Source of the DNA: Comamonadaceae bacterium
GTDB taxonomy: Bacteria > Pseudomonadota > Gammaproteobacteria > Burkholderiales > Burkholderiaceae_C
DNA length: 53,586 nucleotides
Direction: 5' to 3'
Assembly: GCA_013297985.1 (NCBI GenBank)
Contig: JAAFIY010000009.1
Span: 1 to 53,586, forward strand
The position numbers were made by a program, and so were the translations under genes. Of this stretch, positions 44,242-51,404 are shown piece after piece. Position 1 is the first letter of the stretch. The number at the start of each line of letters is the position of its first letter. A model generated the notes under the pieces. It did no database searches. It was given only the letters and a program-made list of their open reading frames with translations, and had not been told where the DNA came from.

Positions 44242-47200
44242 TTGACACCCACCGAATTCATCGCCAAATGGGGCACCCCTGGCGGCATGCCCGGCCCGGC
44301 CTACGCCCTGAACGAAGAGCAAGGCGCGCAAAGCCATTTTTTAGACCTGTGTGAGCTGTTGGGCGTGCCCAAGCCCGGCAGCGCCGAGGGCTACCGCTTT
44401 GAAGAAAAAAGCACGGTGATCGGCGGCAAAACAGGCTATGCCGATGTGTTTATGCGCGGCGTGTTTGCGTGGGAGAACAAGGCCCCCGGCAAAAACCTGG
44501 ACAACGCGCTCAAGCAACTGCTGACCTACAGCTTGGCGCTGGCCAACCCGCCGCTGCTGGTGGTGTCAGACCGGCTGGTGATTCGCATCCACACCCAGTT
44601 CACCGGCTACCCCAGCACCACGCATGAAGTGCGCATTTCTGAGATGGACCAGCCCGCCCAGCTGGCCCTGCTCAAGCGCGTGTGGACTGATGCAGACAGC
44701 TTCAAGCCCCGCCAGACCAACCGCGACATCACCGAAGCGGCCGCCCGCAGCTTTGCCGCCCTAGCCGAAGGCCTGCGCCAGCGTCTTGCGGTGGCTGACA
44801 CTAGGCCTGCCCCCACCCCGGCGCCAAGCCCCGAGCAAACCCAGCACCACGCCAACCGCGTGGCGCACTTCTTAACCCAGTGCCTGTTTTGCTTCTTTGC
44901 CGAAGACGTGGGCCTGCTGCCCGGCCGCATGTTTGAGCGGCTGATGAACAACGCCCACGCCACGCCTGAGCGCCTTACCCAAGGCCTGCAACACCTGTTT
45001 GCCACCATGCAAAGCGGCGGCTTGTATGGCGTGGACGACATCCCTTGGTTTAACGGCGGGCTGTTTCAGACCATCGATGTGCCCGCGCTCACTGCGCCAG
45101 ACCTGCAAGAGCTCAAACGCGCCGCCAATTTGGACTGGAGCGCCATTGATGTGTCCATCTTCGGCACCCTGTTTGAGCGCGGCCTTGACCCCGCCAAGCG
45201 CAGCCAACTGGGCGCCCACTACACCGACCCCGCCACCATCGAAAGGCTGATCGGCCCCGTGATCCGCCGCCCCTTGCTACAAAAATGGGAGCTGGTTGCG
45301 CAGCAAATTAGGGCGCTAGCGGCCAAAATAGTCAGAAAAGGTGACAAACCCTATCGCGCCGCGCACCAACTGTTTATTGAATGGCTGGACCACCTCAAAC
45401 ACTACCGCGCGCTTGACCCCGCCTGCGGCAGCGGCAACTTCTTGTATCTGGCGCTGAAGTGCTTAAAAGACATTGAGCACCACAGCCACCTGCAAGCCGC
45501 CGAGCTGGGCCTAGACCGCGAAGCCGACCTGGTCACCGGCCCGCACAACGTGCTGGGCATTGAGCTGAACGAATACGCCGCTGAGCTGGCCCGCGTCACC
45601 GTGTGGATTGGCGAACTGCAATGGCGCTTGGCCCACGGCTACCCCTTCAAAACCAACCCGGTGTTGGAACCCCTGCACCACATCGAATGCCGCGATGCGC
45701 TGCTGGCGGCAGATGGCACGGAGGCGGCTTGGCCCAAGGCCGATGTGGTGGTGGGGAATCCGCCGTTTTTGGGGGACAAGAAGATGATTCGCCAGCTTGG
45801 CGAGGACTACAGCACCCGGCTGCGATCCACCTACAAGGGCCGAGTACCTGGCGGCGCGGATTTGGTGTGCTACTGGTTTGACAAAGCCCGCGCGCAGATC
45901 AGCACCGAGCAACTACAACGCGCTGGACTGGTGTCAACCAACTCCATTCGCGGCGGTGCCAGCCGCAAGGTGCTGAATGCCATCTGCACCGAAAGCCGCA
46001 TTTTTGAAGCCTGGAGCGATGAGGCTTGGGTGAATGATGGGGCGGCGGTTCGTGTTTCTCTGGTGGCGTTTGGTCAGGCCGAGCAATTACCTAGGCTTGA
46101 TGGCCAGGACGCCGTGACCATCTACTCAGATTTGTCGGCTGGGGCAAACCACGGCGAGTCTCAAGATCTGTCTCAGGCCGCGAGGATCAACGCATCGGGG
46201 ACGAGCTTTATCGGCACTCAAAAAGGTGGCCCGTTCGACGTGCCTGGCGACACGGCGCGTGTCTGGCTCCAGCGCCCGAATCCCCACAGTCGGTCGAATT
46301 CCCTCGTGCTGCGCCCTTGGGCTAATGGGTTGGACCTTACCCGACGGCCCAACGGCTTGTGGATTGTGGATTTCGGCGACCTTCCGAGTTCGGAGGCGAG
46401 TCTTTTTGAAGCACCGTGGCAGCACTGCGAGCAGATCGTCCGCCCGACTCGGGTCGGCAACAGAGAATTGCGGTCTGGTGAACGTTGGTGGTCGCTTCAA
46501 CGGGCACGACCAGAGCTGAAGGCCGCACTTAGGTCTGTTTTGCGCTTCATAGCCACACCCATGGTTGCCAAACACCGCCTGTTCGTCTGGCTGCCGTCTA
46601 TTCAGATACCCGAGAACCTGTGCGTCGCCATCGCCCGCGCCGACGACACCACCTTTGGCATCCTGCACAGCCGCTTTCACGAACTTTGGTCTTTGCGCAT
46701 GTGCACCTGGCTGGGGGTAGGCAACGACCCGCGCTACACCCCCACCACCTGCTTTGAAACCTTCCCCTTCCCCACCGGCCTGACGCCTGCCGACACCGCC
46801 CATCAGCGCACCGAGGTGCTGCAAGGCGGGGCAGTGATTCCGCTGCAAAGCCTTGAAGCAAATCAGGCTGCAGCGCCCTATCTAGCTGCCCAAGCAGCTA
46901 CAAAAGATATAGCAATCGGCATTGCACAGGCTGCCCACCGCCTGAACCAACTGCGCCAAGCTTGGCTGAACCCGCCCGAGTGGACGCACACCGTGCCCGA
47001 AGTGGTGCCGCTGGGCCTGCAAACCAGCCCCTACCCCGACCGCGTGCTGCCCAAGCCGGGCTTTGAGGCCGAGCTGGCCAAACGCACCCTAACCAACCTC
47101 TACAACCAGCGCCCCGCTTGGCTGACGGCGGCGCACCACGCGCTAGACGCCGCCGTGGCCCGCGCCTACGGCTGGGCCGACTACAGCGCCGACATGGCGG

Positions 47201-47268
47201 ACGATGAAATCTTGCGGCGGCTGTTGGCGCTGAATTTGCAGCGGGCGGGGGCGCAGGCGGCCATTTGA
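44242..47268 (+). CDS. MmeI-like fused restriction endonuclease-DNA methyltransferase (type IIG-like)
   Basis: 1008 aa. The TTG at 44242 is the start because MTPTEFIAKW matches the family N-terminus. Nuclease domain: Asp68 and Glu78-x-Lys80 in YADVFMRGVFAWENKAPGK, the D...ExK of MmeI-type enzymes. A helical spacer follows (about 180-330). Methyltransferase: motif I DPACGSGNFLYLAL (about 390-403) and motif IV NPPF (about 505-508), an adenine N6 type. A target-recognition region covers about 600-830 and a C-terminal module ends LALNLQRAGAQAAI. Bases 46030-46560 look less GC-biased with unusual codons (TCT, CGT, CTT), as if the recognition domain was replaced. Two palindromic repeats lie in frame (residues about 345-367 and 869-891). 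Whether it cuts or only methylates is unknown. Confidence 0.88.
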   Translation: MTPTEFIAKWGTPGGMPGPAYALNEEQGAQSHFLDLCELLGVPKPGSAEGYRFEEKSTVIGGKTGYADVFMRGVFAWENKAPGKNLDNALKQLLTYSLALANPPLLVVSDRLVIRIHTQFTGYPSTTHEVRISEMDQPAQLALLKRVWTDADSFKPRQTNRDITEAAARSFAALAEGLRQRLAVADTRPAPTPAPSPEQTQHHANRVAHFLTQCLFCFFAEDVGLLPGRMFERLMNNAHATPERLTQGLQHLFATMQSGGLYGVDDIPWFNGGLFQTIDVPALTAPDLQELKRAANLDWSAIDVSIFGTLFERGLDPAKRSQLGAHYTDPATIERLIGPVIRRPLLQKWELVAQQIRALAAKIVRKGDKPYRAAHQLFIEWLDHLKHYRALDPACGSGNFLYLALKCLKDIEHHSHLQAAELGLDREADLVTGPHNVLGIELNEYAAELARVTVWIGELQWRLAHGYPFKTNPVLEPLHHIECRDALLAADGTEAAWPKADVVVGNPPFLGDKKMIRQLGEDYSTRLRSTYKGRVPGGADLVCYWFDKARAQISTEQLQRAGLVSTNSIRGGASRKVLNAICTESRIFEAWSDEAWVNDGAAVRVSLVAFGQAEQLPRLDGQDAVTIYSDLSAGANHGESQDLSQAARINASGTSFIGTQKGGPFDVPGDTARVWLQRPNPHSRSNSLVLRPWANGLDLTRRPNGLWIVDFGDLPSSEASLFEAPWQHCEQIVRPTRVGNRELRSGERWWSLQRARPELKAALRSVLRFIATPMVAKHRLFVWLPSIQIPENLCVAIARADDTTFGILHSRFHELWSLRMCTWLGVGNDPRYTPTTCFETFPFPTGLTPADTAHQRTEVLQGGAVIPLQSLEANQAAAPYLAAQAATKDIAIGIAQAAHRLNQLRQAWLNPPEWTHTVPEVVPLGLQTSPYPDRVLPKPGFEAELAKRTLTNLYNQRPAWLTAAHHALDAAVARAYGWADYSADMADDEILRRLLALNLQRAGAQAAI
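45276..45342 (+). repeat. ~60-nt palindromic repeat, copy 6 (inside the methyltransferase gene)
   Basis: GCTACaaaaatgggAGCTG, then GTTGCGCAGCAAATTAGGGC, GCTAGCGGCC and AAAATAG; its core TTAGGGCGCTAGCGGC matches the copy at 2863. It is read in frame as QKWELVAQQIRALAAKIVRK. Confidence 0.65.
46850..46913 (-). repeat. ~60-nt palindromic repeat, copy 7 (reverse, inside the methyltransferase gene)
   Basis: On the minus strand GCTATatcttttGTAGC, then GCTTGGGCAGCTAGATAGGG, CGCTGCAGCCTGATTTGCTT. This aligns almost base for base with the copy at 2863 and with 30985. Read in frame as SLEANQAAAPYLAAQAATKD. Confidence 0.75.
47225..47251. repeat. 27-bp direct repeat, left copy (3' end of methyltransferase CDS)
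   Basis: Begins TGGCGCTGAATTTGCAGCGG and is identical to 48238-48264. It encodes the methyltransferase residues LALNLQRAG shortly before the stop. Confidence 0.85.
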
Positions 47269-47277
47269 GGCTGGGTT

Positions 47278-48198
47278 TTAGCCACCGCCGGACGGCAGCA
47301 ATCCAAGCTGCAGGGGTGCCTTGTGCTGCATGACGCGCTCTATGACGTACTCAGACTTCAAGCCATTGTCAGAAATGCTTTGAATGCGCCGCAAATCCAC
47401 GACGAGAATGTCGCCCTTGCCAAAGCGCTCCTCGCCTGAATCAACTCTCGTTCTGAAGGCCTCATCGGTTATTTCAGCGTGAAACGAGTTGCTGCCGTCA
47501 TTAAAGCGCCACTTATTACCATCTTTGAATACAGCTGACTCGATTTGTAGTAGCACGGATTCCATCAACGTTTCCGAAACAATGTCTGCCCCAGCAGCGG
47601 CCATAGTGAAGAAATCGACTTCGTCCTGGGTCACTGCGGTTTCAGTTTGGTCGTCGCGACCGCATGCAAACACCTCGATGCCCTCGACCTCAAGTGGCTT
47701 CACCACTTTTGCCAGTGCCTGCCGGACAACCCGGCTTTGATACAGCTTGCCTGCGGCCAGATCGACTTCAAAGGTTTCCACGGTTTCGGTCAGGCGAAGC
47801 TCAAAAACCGTTTTGTCGCCTTCAATTCGGATCAAGCTCGGCTTTCGCCCGCGCAACCATTTGAGCAAGCCGATTAGCCCACCTGCCCCCAATATCCCCA
47901 CGCCACTCAAGATGGCAAAAAGGTTGGCCGCCGCAGTTGATTCCGGGCCAGCGAAAATCGAAACGATTTGATCTTTGATGCTTTGCAGAGCCACCAGATC
48001 AACACCGAACGATCCGCCCTTGAATGAACCGTTGACGTTCACGCGCACTTCAGCGCTGTCGGGATACAAGACTCGGTTGGATTCCTGAAGCAGATCAGAT
48101 AGCGCGATGAGTGCCGGGGCAAGGTCGCGCACATCCATCTGGTGCGACACCAGTGCGGGGCCGTCGTACTTGACCGAAAAGTGAACAGTTGCACCCAT
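47278..48198 (-). CDS. Unrecognised protein with central membrane segment, inserted next to the methyltransferase
   Basis: 306 aa, family not recognised. It opens MGATVHFSVKYDGPALVSHQ and has DVRDLAPALIALSDLLQESN, a single strongly hydrophobic stretch at about residues 89-112 (NLFAILSGVGILGAGGLIGL) followed by LKWLRGRKP, then a soluble C-terminal half of about 180 residues with EVDFFTMAAAGADIVSETLM. There is no signal peptide, so the segment may be an internal anchor. Base composition is visibly lower in GC than its neighbours. It is convergent with the methyltransferase (9 bp apart) and the whole unit is bracketed by a 27-bp direct repeat, suggesting acquisition. A defence role is conceivable from position only. 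Confidence 0.75.
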   Translation of the reverse strand: MGATVHFSVKYDGPALVSHQMDVRDLAPALIALSDLLQESNRVLYPDSAEVRVNVNGSFKGGSFGVDLVALQSIKDQIVSIFAGPESTAAANLFAILSGVGILGAGGLIGLLKWLRGRKPSLIRIEGDKTVFELRLTETVETFEVDLAAGKLYQSRVVRQALAKVVKPLEVEGIEVFACGRDDQTETAVTQDEVDFFTMAAAGADIVSETLMESVLLQIESAVFKDGNKWRFNDGSNSFHAEITDEAFRTRVDSGEERFGKGDILVVDLRRIQSISDNGLKSEYVIERVMQHKAPLQLGLLPSGGG

Positions 48199-48237
48199 GC
48201 AGTAAGTCTAGCGCCGCACACCTTATGGCGCGTCAGC

Positions 48238-48264
48238 TGGCGCTGAATTTGCAGCGGGCGGGGG
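48238..48264. repeat. 27-bp direct repeat, right copy (relic of methyltransferase C-terminus)
   Basis: Identical to 47225-47251 and, continuing in the same frame, reads LALNLQRAGEQTGS then TAG. It looks like a second, orphan end of the methyltransferase gene beyond the inserted gene. Confidence 0.85.
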
Positions 48265-48293
48265 AACAAACGGGTAGCTAGGCGCGCGTGCGG

Positions 48294-48339
48294 TGCGGTG
48301 AAAAACCACCTTATTCACCGCATTCAGTGCGGAAAATAA
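48294..48339. promoter_or_regulatory. Interlocking inverted repeats upstream of fic (candidate operator)
   Basis: TGCGGTGAA (48294-48302) and its perfect complement TTCACCGCA (48314-48322) face each other across 11 bp. The latter also forms a second dyad (TTATTcaCCGCA / TGCGGaaAATAA, 48311-48339) with a third half-site. The sites sit 37-82 bp before the fic ATG. An alternative reading is RNA hairpins; the Fic protein has a C-terminal winged-helix-like region that might bind here. Confidence 0.5.
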
Positions 48340-48375
48340 CCCAATGACGCAGCAAATCGGGCCGATAATCTCCGC

Positions 48376-49518
48376 ATGAATCGCGGCGATTACACCTACA
48401 TCTGGCAGGCTGCCGATTGGCCCGCGTGGCGCTATGACCTGGCCGCGCTGGCCGAACCGATGGCCCAGGTCAGCCGCGCCCAGGGCTTGCTGCTGGGCCG
48501 ACTGGCGGATGTGGGCCTGGCGCAGCGCGACCAGGCCAGCCTGCTGGCGCTCACGCAAGACGTGGTCAAGACCAGCGAGATCGAGGGCGAACAGCTCAAT
48601 GCGCAGTTGGTGCGCTCATCCATCGCCCGCCGGCTGGGCGTGGACATTGGCGCGCTGGTGGCCGCAGATCGCCACACCGAGGGCGTAGTCGACATGGTGC
48701 TGGACGCCACCACACATTGCCACGCGCCGCTGACCGCACAGCGCTTATTTGGCTGGCATGCGGCGCTGTTTCCCACTGGCTATTCGGGCTTGCATCGCAT
48801 CCAGGTGGGCGGCTGGCGGCTGGACGCAGATGGGCCCATGCAAGTGGTGTCGGGCCCGCTCGGGCGCCAGCGGGTGCATTTTCAGGCGCCTGCGGCGGGT
48901 GCACTTGGGGCCGAAATGGATCGGTTTTTTTCTTGGGCCAACAGTGCTACCGCTCAGCCGCCGCTGATCAAAGCGGGGCTGGCGCATCTGTGGTTTGTGA
49001 CGGTGCACCCCTTTGACGACGGCAACGGGCGCATCGCCCGTGCGGTGGGTGATTTGTTTTTGGCCCGCGCCGACGGCAGCCCGCAGCGCTTCTATAGCTT
49101 GTCAGCCCAGATTCAGCGTGAACGCAAGGCCTACTACGACATGCTGGAGCGCACGCAAAAGTCATCCATGGACGTGACCGAATGGCTGGCTTGGTTCTTG
49201 GCCACCCTGGGGCGTGCCGTAGACGATGCGCTGCACACCCTAGACAGCGTGCTGACCAAAACCCGCTTCTGGCAGCGCTGGGGGGCCGCCGGCGCCAGCG
49301 CAGATGCGCCACCGCTGAATGAGCGGCAAATCAAGCTGCTCAACCGATTGCTAGACGGCTTTGAGGGCAAGCTCACCAGCAGCAAGTGGGCAGCAATCGC
49401 CAAGTGCTCGCCCGACACCGCCCTGCGTGATTTGGCTGACTTGGTGGCCCGTGGCGTGCTGCGCAAATCAGACGCGGGCGGACGCAGCACCAGCTATGAG
49501 CTGACTGACTCAGCCTGA
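48376..49518 (+). CDS. Fic family protein (DUF4172-Fic-winged helix)
   Basis: 380-aa predicted AMP-transferase or related nucleotidyl/phosphotransferase. N-terminal DUF4172-like domain (WQAADWPAWRYDLAALAEPM), then the inhibitory helix motif TSEIEGEQLN matching (S/T)xxxE(G/N), and the Fic core HPFDDGNGRIAR (His211) with the preceding flap region. The C-terminal about 60 residues (LNERQIKLLNRLLDGFEGKL; TALRDLADLVARGVLRKSDA) look like a winged-helix DNA-binding domain. Start ATG 48376; no Shine-Dalgarno is visible. A GATAAT at 48364-48369 would put the transcript start at the ATG, so a leaderless message is possible. Target unknown. Confidence 0.92.
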   Translation: MNRGDYTYIWQAADWPAWRYDLAALAEPMAQVSRAQGLLLGRLADVGLAQRDQASLLALTQDVVKTSEIEGEQLNAQLVRSSIARRLGVDIGALVAADRHTEGVVDMVLDATTHCHAPLTAQRLFGWHAALFPTGYSGLHRIQVGGWRLDADGPMQVVSGPLGRQRVHFQAPAAGALGAEMDRFFSWANSATAQPPLIKAGLAHLWFVTVHPFDDGNGRIARAVGDLFLARADGSPQRFYSLSAQIQRERKAYYDMLERTQKSSMDVTEWLAWFLATLGRAVDDALHTLDSVLTKTRFWQRWGAAGASADAPPLNERQIKLLNRLLDGFEGKLTSSKWAAIAKCSPDTALRDLADLVARGVLRKSDAGGRSTSYELTDSA

Positions 49519-49519
49519 C

Positions 49520-50014
49520 TCACACCCGAACCAACAACACCAAAAACACCAGCGCAATCGGCGTGTAGAACCTAAACGCCGCGTCTTGCCCGTTGAAGTC
49601 TTTGGACTGCCAACTGGCCCACCACTGGCCCGCGCCGATCATGAAAATGGCAAACCAGATGGTGAAGCCCAGCGTGAGCCCGGCAAAGGCCAGGGCTTTG
49701 GCGGCGTGGAAGGCTTCCACCGGGGCGCTGAAGGCCTGCGCCATGGCCCACGCGCCCAACAGACACAGGAGCGCGGTCAGGCCTTCCAGCACGATGATCA
49801 AGACATACAACGCAGCCTGAATCCACGGCGTGGTCACCGCGCGCCATTTGAGTTTGCTGTCGGCAAACACCGTGTCCATGGCCATCACATGCTGCACAAA
49901 GCGGCGGTTGCTGCCGTAGTCGGTGATGTTGTTCAGCGTGACAGACGCGGCAAACAAGCCGATGTAGAACACAAACAGGGTTTGCGCCAGGCGGATGAGG
50001 TCGTCGGTGCTCAT
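49520..50014 (-). CDS. DUF2165 family small membrane protein
   Basis: 164 aa with four membrane segments (LAQTLFVFYIGLFAASVTLN; WIQAALYVLIIVLEGLTALL; AKALAFAGLTLGFTIWFAIF; YTPIALVFLVLLVRV). The loop NNITDYGSNRRFVQHVMAMD matches the signature of DUF2165. Function unknown. It is convergent with fic (1 bp apart) and lies 28 bp downstream of the beta-helix gene on the same strand, possibly in the same transcript. Start ATG 50014. Confidence 0.88.
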   Translation of the reverse strand: MSTDDLIRLAQTLFVFYIGLFAASVTLNNITDYGSNRRFVQHVMAMDTVFADSKLKWRAVTTPWIQAALYVLIIVLEGLTALLCLLGAWAMAQAFSAPVEAFHAAKALAFAGLTLGFTIWFAIFMIGAGQWWASWQSKDFNGQDAAFRFYTPIALVFLVLLVRV

Positions 50015-50042
50015 GGGTATGTGAAGTAAGCCGTGCTTGCCA

Positions 50043-51404
50043 TTAGCGCGCCAGCACCGAGCCGCTCACCACCGGCTGCCCGGGCGCGGCGATGATGAAA
50101 AAACCCGGGAAGCCCGCGCTTTCAAATCCGGCGCTGGGGTTGCGTTCAAACAGGGAATCAGTCAGCGTCAAGCGGCCGCTGCGGTCGTTGCTGACGTAGA
50201 ACACCGCGCCGCCGCCTTCGTTGGCTTGGTTGTCGCGCAGGACGCTGCCACACATCTGCAGGTGCATGGCGTTGCCGTCGTTGTAGATGGCGCCACCGCT
50301 GCCGCCGCCCGGTGTGCCGGGCTTGGCTGGGTTGGCGCCGTTGCCAATGGCGCGGTTGTGGGTGAACACGCTGTTGGTCACTGCCCAAGACACCCCAATG
50401 CTGCTGAGCGCCCCGCCGTTAGAACACGCATTGCCCAGCCCTGCGGCGCCGCCAAAGGTGCTGCTGGCCACTTGCACCGGCTCGCCGTTGAAGATGCTCA
50501 GCGCCCGCACGGCACCGCCGCCCATGTCGGGCCCGGTGGGGTCGCACTGGTTGCCAAAGAAGCGGCTGTTGATGATCTTCAAGCGCCCGCCGCGCACAAA
50601 CACCGCGCCGCCACCGCCGCCTTCCATCGTCTCGCCCGTGGCGTTGCCGTCGCGCAAGGTGATGTTTTGCAAAGTGAGCGTGGGGCTCGCTTGGTTTTGG
50701 CAGGTGGGCGTGGTCCACACCTGCGCTTGATCGCAGGTGTTTTGGTAGAGGATGCGGCGCTGCCCAGCGCCGCTCAAGGTGACTTTGCCACCACCGTCCA
50801 GCACCACATCGGGCCGGTTGTTGAAGACCTTGGCGGTTTGCGGCAGGGTGATGGTGACTGGCGCGTCGCCACAAGCGAAAGTGATCACGCCGCCACGCGC
50901 CACCGCTTGCACCACCGCATCACCGGTGCAGCTTTGCGGGCTGCCATTGCCAATGATGGTTTGCGGGCGGCTCACATCAGCGGGCTGCGCGGTGGCGGGC
51001 ACAGCGCAGGCACCCAGCACGTTGCCTGCTACAGGTTCTGTCGCATCTGCGCCAGCGGTGACGGGCGAAGCAGCCACCAAACGAAAACGCTGATCGGCAT
51101 CCAGCGCAAACACCGCCCGGTACGCCACACCCTGCACCCGCAGCGCAGGCAAGGCGAGCCGCCCTGTGGCCACACTGAAGGTGGGTTGCGATGCAGGGGC
51201 CATGCCGGTGGCCGCTGCGGCCGAGGCCACCGACAAGCGGTTGTCAGCCTCCAGCCGCAACTGCACCGCCAGCGCCACGCCGTCCACCAGCACCGATGGC
51301 ACGCTTAGCAGGCGGCTGGTCGCATCAAACGACGGCAGTGGAACACCTTGCGCAGCCGCCCATGCGGGGGTCAGCACGCACGCCAGCGCGGCCGCCCAGC
51401 GCAT
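50043..51404 (-). CDS. Secreted right-handed beta-helix protein with N-terminal paired modules
   Basis: 453 aa. Signal peptide MRWAAALACVLTPAWAAAQG. Residues about 22-115 hold two copies of a short module (FDATSRLLSVPSVLVDGVAL and FSVATGRLALPALRVQGVAY, each ending in a DADxR-type turn), a module I recall from other Burkholderiales surface proteins. The rest has glycine- and asparagine-rich coils typical of pectate-lyase-like beta-helices (TLRDGNATGETMEGGGGGAV; INSRFFGNQCDPTGP) with four or more cysteines, as in polymorphic outer-membrane-like proteins. No catalytic residues could be assigned. The ATG overlaps the GspE-like stop by 4 bp (ATGA). Confidence 0.82.
   Translation of the reverse strand: MRWAAALACVLTPAWAAAQGVPLPSFDATSRLLSVPSVLVDGVALAVQLRLEADNRLSVASAAAATGMAPASQPTFSVATGRLALPALRVQGVAYRAVFALDADQRFRLVAASPVTAGADATEPVAGNVLGACAVPATAQPADVSRPQTIIGNGSPQSCTGDAVVQAVARGGVITFACGDAPVTITLPQTAKVFNNRPDVVLDGGGKVTLSGAGQRRILYQNTCDQAQVWTTPTCQNQASPTLTLQNITLRDGNATGETMEGGGGGAVFVRGGRLKIINSRFFGNQCDPTGPDMGGGAVRALSIFNGEPVQVASSTFGGAAGLGNACSNGGALSSIGVSWAVTNSVFTHNRAIGNGANPAKPGTPGGGSGGAIYNDGNAMHLQMCGSVLRDNQANEGGGAVFYVSNDRSGRLTLTDSLFERNPSAGFESAGFPGFFIIAAPGQPVVSGSVLAR

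Noticed and set aside
49090..49110. CTATAG-containing segment in fic as another repeat copy
   Set aside because: Only the stem fragment is present; the ATAGGGCGCT core and tail of the family are missing.
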